A program made the position numbers and the translations under genes. This document shows, in pieces, positions 18,450 through 26,507 of a stretch of DNA of 64,000 nucleotides. Position 1 is the stretch's first letter. Each line of letters starts with the position of its first letter. This DNA comes from Ignavibacteria bacterium (lineage in GTDB: Bacteria > Bacteroidota > Ignavibacteria > Tepidaquicellales > Tepidaquicellaceae): positions 21,509 through 85,508 of the forward strand of contig JAIBBK010000013.1 in NCBI GenBank assembly GCA_019694675.1, written 5' to 3'. The notes beneath the pieces were generated by a model. It was not told the DNA's origin and searched no databases. It saw only the letters and a list, made by a program, of their open reading frames with translations.

Positions 18450-19322
18450 TTAAACTCCTGCGTTTCCGTACAGCAACTTGTACTTAAGAAATACTCCTGC
18501 TGTGATGTAAGCTTTACTCAACGCCGATATTCTCACCCTGCTTCTGAACACATCATAGTTTCGCTTTTCGATCTTCTTTAGTATCCTGAAATATGTGTGC
18601 TGCATAATCCTTGCGGCAAACATCATGCCTTTATCGTCTCTTGTGAGAAAGCTGTCAGCCTTGCTGTAATATGACTTTGCCCTTTCGCATTCGTACTTCA
18701 TCAGCTCAATGAACCTCTCATCATACCTCATGTTAATAAGGTCGCTTTCCGTGTACCCGAATTTCTTCATGTCTTCAAGAGGAATGTAGATCCTCCCAAG
18801 CTCTGCATCCTGCCTTATGTCACGCAGAATGTTTGTGAGCTGCAGGGCAATGCCGAGATTCACTGCAAAGTCCTTTGTCTTCTGATTGCTGTAGCCAAAG
18901 ACCTCAATGCTCATAAGTCCGACAGTTGAAGCCACATTGAAACAGTATTCGGCAAGTTCGCTGAACGAATTGTATCGCTTCTTCTTCAGGTCCATTTCCA
19001 TTCCTTTTACGAGGTCAAAGAACGGCTGAACCGGAATATTGAACTTGAGCCTCACGTTATTCAGTTTGTTCAGCAGTGAGTATTTTGACTCACCGCTTAC
19101 GAGCGCCATTTCAAGCTCATCACGCCATTCAACTATCCTCGAAGTCTTCTGCTGTTCGCTTTCATCGGTATTGTCAACGATGTCATCAGTCTTCCTGCAG
19201 AAAGCATAGATAGTGTTGATCGCATCGTTCTTTTCACTTGAAAGCAGCTTGAATGAATACAGAAAGCTCGATTTGCTCTCGCCTGTTATCTGCTTCTGAT
19301 CTTCCTCTTCTTTGATCTTCAA
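18450..19322 (-). CDS. hpnD: Presqualene diphosphate synthase HpnD
   Basis: This 290-aa trans-isoprenyl diphosphate (squalene/phytoene) synthase-fold enzyme has two Asp-rich motifs, KTDDIVD (residues 44-50) and NILRDIRQDAELGRIYIP (about 160-177). It should condense two farnesyl diphosphates to presqualene diphosphate. The assignment to HpnD rather than CrtB or HpnC rests on gene order and on the LRDIRQDAELGR form of the second motif. The start codon overlaps the hpnC stop by 4 nt (ATGA), implying translational coupling. Confidence 0.9.
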   Translation of the reverse strand: MKIKEEEDQKQITGESKSSFLYSFKLLSSEKNDAINTIYAFCRKTDDIVDNTDESEQQKTSRIVEWRDELEMALVSGESKYSLLNKLNNVRLKFNIPVQPFFDLVKGMEMDLKKKRYNSFSELAEYCFNVASTVGLMSIEVFGYSNQKTKDFAVNLGIALQLTNILRDIRQDAELGRIYIPLEDMKKFGYTESDLINMRYDERFIELMKYECERAKSYYSKADSFLTRDDKGMMFAARIMQHTYFRILKKIEKRNYDVFRSRVRISALSKAYITAGVFLKYKLLYGNAGV

Positions 19323-20197
19323 TTTCCTTTGAATGCTTTATAAAACAATGAAAGCTTGTCAGCTTTAGTCAATCCGGGCCTTTGGTTCAGCACATCATAA
19401 TTAAGTTCACGGATCTTTCCAAGTATCATCCTTCCTCCTTCTACAGTTGCCCTGATCTCATACTTCAGCCTTCCGCTGAGATGGCCTGAGACTGACTCAC
19501 CTTCCGAAAACAGCTCTTCAGTCACTGTGCAAAGTTCTTTCATCATATCCCTGAATCTGCCGTCCGCAATCCCCGACCTCAGATCAACCTCCGAATAGCC
19601 GTGCCTGTTCATGTATTCTCCGGGTATGTATATCCTGTCTATCTTAAGATCTTCCGAGACATCCTGCCAGAAATTGGTAAGTTGCAATGCTGTACAGACC
19701 TTGTCTGACTTCATGAACAGTTCACTGTTCCTTTCACTGACATAACCAAAGATCCTCAGCACAAGGCGGCCGACCGGATTGGCAGATCTCCGCGAATAAT
19801 CAATAAGTTCATCAAACTCAAAATACCTTGAAACAACCGCATCCTGCCTGAATGCAGAAAGAAGGTCTCTGAATTCCTGCAAAGGTATCTCAAGCGAAGA
19901 TGAAGTGTCAAAGAGCGCAGTGAATATGTATTCGGTCTCAGGATCAAATCTTGTGCTTCCCGTCGAGATCTTATCAAGTTCCTCGTTAAGATTACCCAGG
20001 CGAAGTATCTTCTCCTCCTTGCTCAGTAAGCCTGAATCTGCGATATCATCTGCATACCTTGCAAAAGCATAAACAGCGTAAACGTATTTCCTCTTATCTG
20101 AAGGGATCAGCAATGATCCCACGGGGAAATTCTCGTAATGCTTCTGGGCAACCACTCTGCACATTCTGTATGCAAGTTCAGTGTCCAACGGTTTCAA
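19319..20197 (-). CDS. hpnC: Hydroxysqualene synthase HpnC
   Basis: This 292-aa second member of the squalene/phytoene synthase fold has YADDIAD (about 48-54) and NFWQDVSEDLKIDRIYIP as its aspartate motifs. NFWQDV is characteristic of HpnC, which hydrolyses presqualene diphosphate to hydroxysqualene. It is the first recognised gene of the hpnCDE block. A small putative membrane-protein gene lies 68 nt upstream on the same strand and may be part of the operon. Confidence 0.9.
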   Translation of the reverse strand: MKPLDTELAYRMCRVVAQKHYENFPVGSLLIPSDKRKYVYAVYAFARYADDIADSGLLSKEEKILRLGNLNEELDKISTGSTRFDPETEYIFTALFDTSSSLEIPLQEFRDLLSAFRQDAVVSRYFEFDELIDYSRRSANPVGRLVLRIFGYVSERNSELFMKSDKVCTALQLTNFWQDVSEDLKIDRIYIPGEYMNRHGYSEVDLRSGIADGRFRDMMKELCTVTEELFSEGESVSGHLSGRLKYEIRATVEGGRMILGKIRELNYDVLNQRPGLTKADKLSLFYKAFKGN

Positions 20198-20265
20198 TTT
20201 GATCGGGATGTAAAAAAGTCAGATGTGATGCTTTGAAACGTTACGGAACAATACCGTAAGTTTCT

Positions 20266-20682
20266 TCAGATGCGGAGAACAGAATAGGTAACAAACAGAT
20301 CTTTTCCGGACAATGGTGAACCGCTCTGCCCGGACAAGAACGACGGCAGACTTATTAATTTATCGGAGAATGAATCAAGCATGGCGCCGAACTTAAGCCT
20401 CAACAGAAGGAACAGCTTTATCGAGCGCAATGCCGAAGATGCTTTGTTTGAATTGGCCGGATCAGTCGGCTGATAAAAGAATGAAAGGAACATCAGCGGC
20501 AGAATCGAAATGAGGATCAGCAGCGTGTTCTTCAGAACGGAATGTTCTTTTTCGTAGATGTTATTCCAGTAACACTTGCGGCATATCTTCCTGTAGAACT
20601 CCATCGTGAGAAAGTTCTGGATGCACCAACTGATCTTTGGCAGCAGCTTTGCGCAGAATATTTTCAGGTAGATTAGTCGCAT
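20266..20682 (-). CDS. Small hypothetical membrane protein upstream of hpnC
   Basis: This is a 138-aa open frame with a Cys-rich N-terminal segment (FCAKLL, SWCIQNF, KICRKCYW) and one clear hydrophobic helix (NTLLILISILPLMFLSFFYQ) around residues 53-72. The codon choice (CTG, AAG, ATC, TTC, AAC) matches neighbouring genes, which favours a real gene, but I recognise no family. A shorter product from the Met at residue 27 is possible. It precedes hpnC by 68 nt on the same strand. No functional link to terpenoid synthesis is shown. Confidence 0.5.
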   Translation of the reverse strand: MRLIYLKIFCAKLLPKISWCIQNFLTMEFYRKICRKCYWNNIYEKEHSVLKNTLLILISILPLMFLSFFYQPTDPANSNKASSALRSIKLFLLLRLKFGAMLDSFSDKLISLPSFLSGQSGSPLSGKDLFVTYSVLRI

Positions 20683-20728
20683 AATTGATTTGCGACAAAC
20701 TAAGCGGAATGATTTTAAGATGCAACAA

Positions 20729-20769
20729 TTAAAATTAAAAAGCCCCGTGATCAGAGAAAACGGGGCTTT
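20729..20769 (-). terminator. Intrinsic terminator of the Ycf48-like gene ending at 20791
   Basis: On the minus strand, AAAGCCCCGT (20769-20760) pairs perfectly with ACGGGGCTTT (20748-20739) around an 11-nt loop. It is followed by TTTTTAATTTTAATTG. It starts 22 nt after the stop codon. Confidence 0.9.
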
Positions 20770-20790
20770 GAAGATCTATATATTGCGGAC

Positions 20791-22113
20791 TTACTTGACA
20801 AGCATGAGCTTCTTAGAAGCAGTGAACTCCCCAGCAATCATTTTATAGAAGTACAGGCCGGAGGTCATGTTTGCAGGTGCTATGAGGTCCAGCGAGTAGT
20901 TGCCGGCTTCTTTAAACTCAGACAGCAAAGAAGAGACCTCTTTTCCGTTAAGATCATATACCCTGATCGTCACATTTGAACCTTTCGGAACGGAGAAGTT
21001 GATCTTTGTGGAAGGATTGAACGGGTTAGGATAATTCTGTTCAAGCCTGAACTGATCCGGAGTTGCGTTGTTCACAAGATTTACCGAAGACGGATTACCG
21101 TATCTGAGGATGTAACCGCCGTTGCATCCAGCATAGCCCAGAGCCTGACTCAGAAACTGAATGTGATTGATCTTGTTCTGCGTACCTTGCGTCGGAATGG
21201 CTTCCTCGATCCAGTTGGCACCCAGGTTTGTAGTCCTGAAAATCTTGTTTATGCCTCCTCCTATTGTACTAAGCCGTACTGTTCCGGAGCCGTCTCTGAT
21301 CGCATTCAGAGCAACCATTGCCACAGTGCCTAAGCCTGGAGGATTTGTGAGAAGTTGCCAGGTTGCACCTCCGTCGGTAGTCCTTCTGAGATTCCCCCCG
21401 TTCGATCCGGCAATTCCGTTGTTTGCATCAATGAATGCAATTGCCTGCCAGTACAATCCGTCAGTAGTTCCGGATCCGATTATTGTAACAGTGGACCAGT
21501 TTCCGCTTCCGATTCCTGTTGATGTTCTGAAGATTCTGGCACTCGTTGCGGATGACGTAGCATTCGCCGCACCAAGCCAGATTCTTGAAGTATCGATCCA
21601 ATCCCAGGCATTAATCACTCCGTAATCGTTCTGTGAAATGGGAGCATTCGGAGACAGTATCCAGTTGGTCCCGCCGTTAGTTGTATATCTGATCTGAAAC
21701 GGAGCACCTAACCCAGTGGGATCTCCATAATAAATTCCGTAATTGAGGTTGAACATCTTGATCCCGTCTGAAAAACTTCCTGCCTGAGAAAACTGAAGTG
21801 TCCAGTTCAATCCTCCGTTGGAAGTTCTGTAAATACTGCCGCCCGCTGTTCCAACCCAGCAATTCAAAGAGTCGATTGCAGAGATCCCGTAGAGATTGCC
21901 CGTCGGAAGCCCGGAATTTCTCAATGCCCATGTAGTGCCGGCATCAGTGGACCTGAAGAGCTTTGTAGAGTCACATGCGATCCAGACAACGAAAGGACTT
22001 GGGGCTGATACCGAACTGACTGTAGCGCCTGATGGTCTCGGTAATGCGATCCATTGAGAAAATGCGTTTGAGGAAAGGATGATAAGAAATAGAAATGCTA
22101 AAAATTTGCGCAT
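20791..22113 (-). CDS. Secreted Ycf48/BNR-like beta-propeller with type IX sorting domain (copy 1)
   Basis: This 440-aa exported protein has a signal peptide (MRKFLAFLFLIILSSNAFSQ), then repeated units of the form STDAGTTW, TSNGGLNW, TTNGGTNW and TTDGGATW. These are the Asp/Asn-Gly-Gly-x-x-W turns of Ycf48-like/BNR propellers. Residues 355-440 are a Por secretion-system sorting domain (NYPNPFNPSTKINFS to KKLMLVK), which should direct it across the outer membrane by T9SS and then be removed. It is most similar to the next gene upstream (22238-23563): both contain YGDPTG, RYTTNGGTNW and NAWDWIDTS. Substrate or ligand is unknown; Asp-box propellers occur in adhesins and hydrolases, but no catalytic signature is evident. 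Confidence 0.88.
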   Translation of the reverse strand: MRKFLAFLFLIILSSNAFSQWIALPRPSGATVSSVSAPSPFVVWIACDSTKLFRSTDAGTTWALRNSGLPTGNLYGISAIDSLNCWVGTAGGSIYRTSNGGLNWTLQFSQAGSFSDGIKMFNLNYGIYYGDPTGLGAPFQIRYTTNGGTNWILSPNAPISQNDYGVINAWDWIDTSRIWLGAANATSSATSARIFRTSTGIGSGNWSTVTIIGSGTTDGLYWQAIAFIDANNGIAGSNGGNLRRTTDGGATWQLLTNPPGLGTVAMVALNAIRDGSGTVRLSTIGGGINKIFRTTNLGANWIEEAIPTQGTQNKINHIQFLSQALGYAGCNGGYILRYGNPSSVNLVNNATPDQFRLEQNYPNPFNPSTKINFSVPKGSNVTIRVYDLNGKEVSSLLSEFKEAGNYSLDLIAPANMTSGLYFYKMIAGEFTASKKLMLVK

Positions 22114-22181
22114 TATTGTAAGAACAGATTTTGATTTTTGATTGAGTAAAATATACTTTATCGATCACAAAGATATCGCTC

Positions 22182-22219
22182 AAAAAAAAATACCCGCCCC
22201 TAAAGGAGCGGGTATTTTT
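22182..22219 (-). terminator. Intrinsic terminator of the Ycf48-like gene ending at 22238
   Basis: On the minus strand, AAAATACCCGC (22219-22209) pairs with GCGGGTATTTT (22197-22187). The stem closes further with CC/GG across one mismatch, and a T tract of nine follows. It lies 19 nt past the stop codon. Confidence 0.9.
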
Positions 22220-22237
22220 ATGGAAAGTTTTTGCTGA

Positions 22238-23563
22238 TTATTTCACAAGCAGAAGCTTCTTCGTTTCGCTGAAATTTCCTGCACTAAGCGTGTAAAAATA
22301 CACTCCCGAGTTCAAACCGGAAGTTGCCGTGAAATCTGCTGTATAATTGCCTGCATTCATGAACTTATCCGCTAAGACAGCGACTTCTTTTCCGAGTGCA
22401 TCATATACTTTAAGTGTAACATTTGAGGATACGGGAATTGAGAAGTCAATTTTTGTGGAAGGATTGAACGGATTAGGATAGTTCTGACCGAGCTTGTAAT
22501 CGGCCGGAACCTCTCCGCTTGTATTGCTGATCCCCGATGGATTTCCATACCTCATGAATACTCCAAGATTACCGCCGGAGAAACCCAGATTGGCATTTAT
22601 GAACTGCATGTGCTGAATGCCGTTAGTTTGTCCGAGTGCAGGAAGTGTTTCTTCAGTCCAGGATGTGCCGAGATTGGTTGTCTTGTAGACCTTGTAAGCA
22701 AGACCATCGCTAAGGCTCAAGCGTATAGTGTTTGAGCCGTCTTTCATCCCGTGGAAATTGATAGCGGCAAATGCGGTGAATCCGGAAGGAGGAGTCACTG
22801 TTGTCCAGGAGTTTCCGCCGTCAGTTGTCTTTCTTATGTCACTGCCGTTAGAGCCTGCTAGACCGTTGTTATTGTCTGTGAAAGCAATCGCCTGATAATA
22901 CAGCCCCTGAGCGCCGCCAGTACCTGAAACATTTACCGAGCTCCAGTTGCCCCCGCCGTAACCGGCAGTGGTTTTGTAGATCTTTGCATTTGGTGCGCTT
23001 GCGGCCAGATTTGCGGAGCCAATCCAAAATTTTGATGTATCAATCCAATCCCATGCATTTACGACGCCGAATTCATTTCCTGCGATCGGAGCATTAGGAG
23101 ATAATAGCCAGTTAGTTCCTCCGTTGGTCGTGTATCTGAACTGATACGGCTGTCCTGAACCTGTCGGATCACCGTAGTAAACGCCATAGTTTGCATTGAA
23201 CATATTGATTCCGTTCGTAAAACTACCAGACAGCGAGAACTGCAGTGTCCATGAACTCCCGCCGTCGGTTGTCTTGTAAATGCTGCCACTGACAGTACCA
23301 ACCCAGCAAGTAGTTGTGTCAAGTGCTGATATTCCGTAAAGGTTTCCTGTCGGGAGACCTGTATTTCTCAGGAGCCAGGTTGTGCCCCCGTCGGTGGTCT
23401 TGTACAATCTGTTTGCATCGCAAGCCGCCCAGATAACGTTCTGGTTCACAACACTGATGGTATTTACGTTGGGATTGGTCGGGATCTGGCTGACGACAGT
23501 CCACTGCGCAAATGAGGCGCCGGAAACCAGGATGGTCATCAAGAGTGTAAGAAAGTTCTTCAT
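22238..23563 (-). CDS. Secreted Ycf48/BNR-like beta-propeller with type IX sorting domain (copy 2)
   Basis: 441 aa from the ATG at 23563. An in-frame ATG at 23596 would start inside a promoter-like TATATTTG (23603-23596, minus strand) and before the signal peptide MKNFLTLLMTILVSGASFAQ, so the internal start is chosen. The body repeats KTTDGGTTW, KTTDGGSSW and TTNGGTNW turns, and the last about 85 residues are a Por sorting domain with NYPNPFNPSTKIDFS and terminal KKLLLVK. It shares long stretches with copy 1 (for example SPNAPI and NAWDWIDTS), pointing to a fairly recent tandem duplication. Function beyond secreted propeller is not known. Confidence 0.88.
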   Translation of the reverse strand: MKNFLTLLMTILVSGASFAQWTVVSQIPTNPNVNTISVVNQNVIWAACDANRLYKTTDGGTTWLLRNTGLPTGNLYGISALDTTTCWVGTVSGSIYKTTDGGSSWTLQFSLSGSFTNGINMFNANYGVYYGDPTGSGQPYQFRYTTNGGTNWLLSPNAPIAGNEFGVVNAWDWIDTSKFWIGSANLAASAPNAKIYKTTAGYGGGNWSSVNVSGTGGAQGLYYQAIAFTDNNNGLAGSNGSDIRKTTDGGNSWTTVTPPSGFTAFAAINFHGMKDGSNTIRLSLSDGLAYKVYKTTNLGTSWTEETLPALGQTNGIQHMQFINANLGFSGGNLGVFMRYGNPSGISNTSGEVPADYKLGQNYPNPFNPSTKIDFSIPVSSNVTLKVYDALGKEVAVLADKFMNAGNYTADFTATSGLNSGVYFYTLSAGNFSETKKLLLVK

Positions 23564-23595
23564 TGCTTCGTTGGGTTTAGTTTTTAATAACTGCA

Positions 23596-23603
23596 CAAAT
23601 ATA
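23596..23603 (-). promoter_or_regulatory. Bacteroidota-type -7 element (TATATTTG)
   Basis: TATATTTG on the minus strand fits the Bacteroidota -7 consensus TAnnTTTG and ends 32 nt before the preferred ATG at 23563. No convincing TTTG was found 19-20 nt upstream, so only the -7 half is supported. Its position argues against use of the ATG at 23596. Confidence 0.5.
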
Positions 23604-23631
23604 TTTCACGGCGAGAACTAAATTAAGCCAT

Positions 23632-23667
23632 AAAAAAAAAATGCCTGCCGCGTGATGAGACAGGCAT
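23632..23667 (-). terminator. Intrinsic terminator of the secreted propeller gene ending at 23692
   Basis: On the minus strand, ATGCCTG (23667-23661) pairs with CAGGCAT (23647-23641) around a 13-nt loop, and a run of nine T follows. It begins 24 nt after the stop codon. Confidence 0.88.
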
Positions 23668-23691
23668 GTAAAACCGAATGCAACTGTTGCG

Positions 23692-25053
23692 TTATTTGAT
23701 CAGCATGAGTTTCTTTGTAGCTCTGAATTCTCCCGCACTTAATGTATAGAAATACACGCCTGATGTCATGTTACTTGTAGCATTGAAATCGACTGTATAG
23801 TTTCCGGCCTGAGCGAATTCATTTACGACCTCTGCAATTTCCCTGCCCGATGCATCAAACACTTTCAGCATTATGTGTGACGAAACGGGGACAGAGAAGT
23901 TGATCTTTGTTGAAGGATTGAATGGATTGGGATAGTTCTGCCCGAGACTGAAATGATCGGGAACAATACTGTTCACAGGTTCAATGGACGTAACGTTGTC
24001 GGTCACTTTAAGAACCGCTCCGTTAGCTGTAACGGCATATCCGTAAACATTCGTACCGCTCCTGTAGAAATCGAAATGCGTTATACCTGTAAGGCCTGAG
24101 GTTGACATAACTGTCCAGTTGAGGCCGCCGTTTGTACTCTTCTTAACAACACCTGTAACGCCCTGATCTGCTGAAAGATAGACCGTGTTGGTTCCGGAGA
24201 TCCACTTCAGCCCGCAGTAACCCGACTGTCCTGTACCCGTGTTGATCTGCGTCCATGTTGCTCCCGCATCCGTAGTCCTTGCGATATTGGGAAGCGATGT
24301 GCTTGATGCAACCACACCTGTGAGTTTGTCGTCCTTGAATGCCACACCTGATGTGAAATTTCCTGTCAGCGCAGTGTTTCGCTTGTTCCATGTTGTACCA
24401 CCGTCAGTTGTAAGGATGGCTGCAGGCGGCGCAGTATTGCTTCCGAATCCGTAGAACTGATTGTCAATCACAACAATTGAATTCTGAGCAGAAGCAGTAC
24501 CGGATTGTCCCGGAGGACTTGTTGCAGTCCAGGTAACGCCTCCGTTAGTTGTCACAGACACATAGTATGGCTGTCCTGCACCAAGCGGCGGATCGCTTTG
24601 TACAATTCCGAAATTGGGTGTGGTTCTTGAAAAGACAATACCATTGATGAATCCGGCAGAACCGCCGGTTGCGCCAACTTCAGTCCATGTTGCACCGGCG
24701 TCAGTTGTTTTGAAGAATTTTGCATTTCCTCCTGCGCCACCGGATGCGCCGCCGTTGCCTACGTAGGCAGTATTCTCATCAGTTGCCCAGATGCAGTAGA
24801 GTTCCAGCTGAACGCCTGTTGTCGGGATGGTTGTCCAGTTAGTGCCGCCGTTGGTTGTCCTGAAGACAACTGGAGTACCGTTGGGCCCGCCGGCAATCCA
24901 GGCTACATTCTGGTTCACGACAGAAATGCTGGGGAATGTACCTGCATTTGAAACTGATCCGGCCAAAGTCCATTGGGAGTAGCTGTGTGAACTAATGATA
25001 ATTACCAGCAGGAGAGCAACGATCATCTGAAACGGTAGATAATTTCTTTTCAT
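23692..25053 (-). CDS. Secreted Ycf48/BNR-like beta-propeller with type IX sorting domain (copy 3)
   Basis: This 453-aa third member of the tandem array has a signal peptide (MKRNYLPFQMIVALLLVIII...HSYSQ), propeller units with TTNGGTNW, KTTDAGATW, TTDGGTTW and STNGGLNW, and a C-terminal Por domain (NYPNPFNPSTKINFS to KKLMLIK). It is more diverged from copies 1 and 2 than they are from each other: it is Gly/Ala/Thr-richer (NGGASGGAGGNAKFF) and lacks NAWDWIDTS. It is on the same strand, with its own terminator, so each copy is probably transcribed separately. Cell-surface or extracellular location is inferred. Confidence 0.87.
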   Translation of the reverse strand: MKRNYLPFQMIVALLLVIIISSHSYSQWTLAGSVSNAGTFPSISVVNQNVAWIAGGPNGTPVVFRTTNGGTNWTTIPTTGVQLELYCIWATDENTAYVGNGGASGGAGGNAKFFKTTDAGATWTEVGATGGSAGFINGIVFSRTTPNFGIVQSDPPLGAGQPYYVSVTTNGGVTWTATSPPGQSGTASAQNSIVVIDNQFYGFGSNTAPPAAILTTDGGTTWNKRNTALTGNFTSGVAFKDDKLTGVVASSTSLPNIARTTDAGATWTQINTGTGQSGYCGLKWISGTNTVYLSADQGVTGVVKKSTNGGLNWTVMSTSGLTGITHFDFYRSGTNVYGYAVTANGAVLKVTDNVTSIEPVNSIVPDHFSLGQNYPNPFNPSTKINFSVPVSSHIMLKVFDASGREIAEVVNEFAQAGNYTVDFNATSNMTSGVYFYTLSAGEFRATKKLMLIK

Positions 25054-25160
25054 TTTTCCGTCCGGTTTAATTAATAAAAATGTGAAATCATTTTATGCAA
25101 ACTATTCCTAAGAATCAAGATTAATTCCCATTTGCGTGATACGGGCGCCTGAGCTCCTGA

Positions 25161-25290
25161 GCAGGCGGGCTTAAGCCCGCCTGCAGGAACGGTAACTGCA
25201 ATTAATCGGCAAGGGCTTGCGTCAGACCTGTGTTATTGTCCATCGCCGGGCTTAAGCCCGGCAAAAAAAAAAGCGGGCTTAAGCCCGCTT
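25161..25290. repeat. Cluster of three perfect palindromes with core GGGCTTAAGCCC
   Basis: Three perfect palindromes share one 12-bp core: a 24-bp copy at 25161-25184 (GCAGGC...GCCTGC flanks), an 18-bp copy at 25245-25262, and a 20-bp copy at 25271-25290. The last two are separated only by an A tract. The third forms the terminator of the Omp28-like gene. The other two are extra copies in the 264-nt gap between two minus-strand genes. They behave like a small REP-type repeat. No transposase or long terminal repeats are nearby. Confidence 0.85.
25263..25290 (-). terminator. Intrinsic terminator of the Omp28-like gene
   Basis: The 20-bp palindrome AAGCGGGCTTAAGCCCGCTT is followed on the minus strand by a run of ten T (complement of 25272-25263). 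It lies 27 nt after the stop codon at 25318. The two palindromes beyond it could reinforce termination. Confidence 0.8.
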
Positions 25291-25317
25291 TGCAAGTAGT
25301 GAAGAAGTTAGTTAATG

Positions 25318-26382
25318 TTATTTCGAAAGTACCATTTTCTTTGTGGCCGAAAAATCTCCCGCCTGAAGCTTGTAGAAGTAAACTCCGCTTGAAAGCGTTG
25401 AACCGTCAAACTCTACACTGTATGAACCTGCATTCAGATAACCGTCAACATAAGTTGCCACCTCGTTGCCAAGCATATCGTAGAATTTCAGCGAAACCTC
25501 TCCGCTCTTCGGAATTGAGAACGAGAAACTTGTGCTCGGATTGAACGGATTGGGATAGTTCTGTGACAGTGCAAAGTCCTGAACAGTCGCATTGTTATTT
25601 GAAATGCCCGTTGTTCCCGTCAATGGTGTCTTCATTGCCTGCTGTACATTGCTGTTGGCTGAGTAACTTGAACCCTGCAAATATACAAAAACATTAAGAT
25701 GGCAGTTGTTCGGATCTGCTATCTGCGGTGATGAAGGCACAACATAGTTGATCTGCTTCGTTATTGTTGTTCCGTTTGTCCAAGTTCCCGTACTCAGAAC
25801 CTCTCCTGCATCTCCGTTCATCATACTCTTTACAACATGGCTGTGAACGTAGCTTGGATTTCCTGCACATGAACTGTTGCCCGTTTGACTATAGATCAGA
25901 TTGTCTTCAGTCAGAACATAGTTAATGTAGTAATTTCCGGTCAGCTCCGTATTTGCCGTTACTCTGACAGTTGCTGTCAGTGTCCTTGTTCCTTCATCAT
26001 AGCTCTTGTTCGTAACCTCAATGTTCACTCCGGGCTGTATTGTGTTTGTCTGTATCACCACTTCATTGTTCCATGCACTTCTTGAAATGATCCCGGATTT
26101 CCTGCCGACACTCCCGGTTGGGTATGCGCTGAATCCGAACAAACCCCTTATTCCCGCTGAGTAAGTCTGCCAGGGATCGCTTCCGGCCCCGTGATATCCG
26201 AGGACTACAGTGTTCGGATAGTTTACAAGAATTCCGTTGATTATGTCATGTCCGCACGGACACCACTGGCACCAGGTTCCGGTGCAGTATTCAAGCAGTA
26301 CGTTGTTTGTCTGCGAATAATTGGTTTTTGGGGAAAAGACGATGACGCCAATAAGCGCCATGATTGTAAGCAATCTTTTCAT
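25318..26382 (-). CDS. Omp28-related secreted protein with type IX sorting domain
   Basis: This 354-aa protein has a signal peptide (MKRLLTIMALIGVIVFSPKTNYSQ), then LEYCTGTWCQWCPCGHD, the thioredoxin-like CxxC region characteristic of Omp28-related outer-membrane proteins, with AYPTGSVGRKSG as a cis-Pro-like loop. The last about 85 residues are a Por sorting domain (NYPNPFNPSTSFSFS to KKMVLSK). A surface or secreted redox-active or structural role is inferred; the extra Cys in CQWCPC is unusual against a simple CxxC. Own terminator downstream. Confidence 0.85.
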   Translation of the reverse strand: MKRLLTIMALIGVIVFSPKTNYSQTNNVLLEYCTGTWCQWCPCGHDIINGILVNYPNTVVLGYHGAGSDPWQTYSAGIRGLFGFSAYPTGSVGRKSGIISRSAWNNEVVIQTNTIQPGVNIEVTNKSYDEGTRTLTATVRVTANTELTGNYYINYVLTEDNLIYSQTGNSSCAGNPSYVHSHVVKSMMNGDAGEVLSTGTWTNGTTITKQINYVVPSSPQIADPNNCHLNVFVYLQGSSYSANSNVQQAMKTPLTGTTGISNNNATVQDFALSQNYPNPFNPSTSFSFSIPKSGEVSLKFYDMLGNEVATYVDGYLNAGSYSVEFDGSTLSSGVYFYKLQAGDFSATKKMVLSK

Positions 26383-26507
26383 TTTTCTGCTGTGTTAAGT
26401 TTGGTAAAGATTTACGCTTAAAAAATGACTTTGCATAAAAAATATCAAGGGATTTTTGAGTGACTCCGCAGAATTGTTGTTCTCGGGCATCCCGGTTTTA
26501 CTGGTCC

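Noticed and set aside
25161..25290. Palindromes as insertion-sequence ends
   Set aside because: No transposase, target duplication or long terminal repeats are nearby; the third copy is well explained as a terminator.
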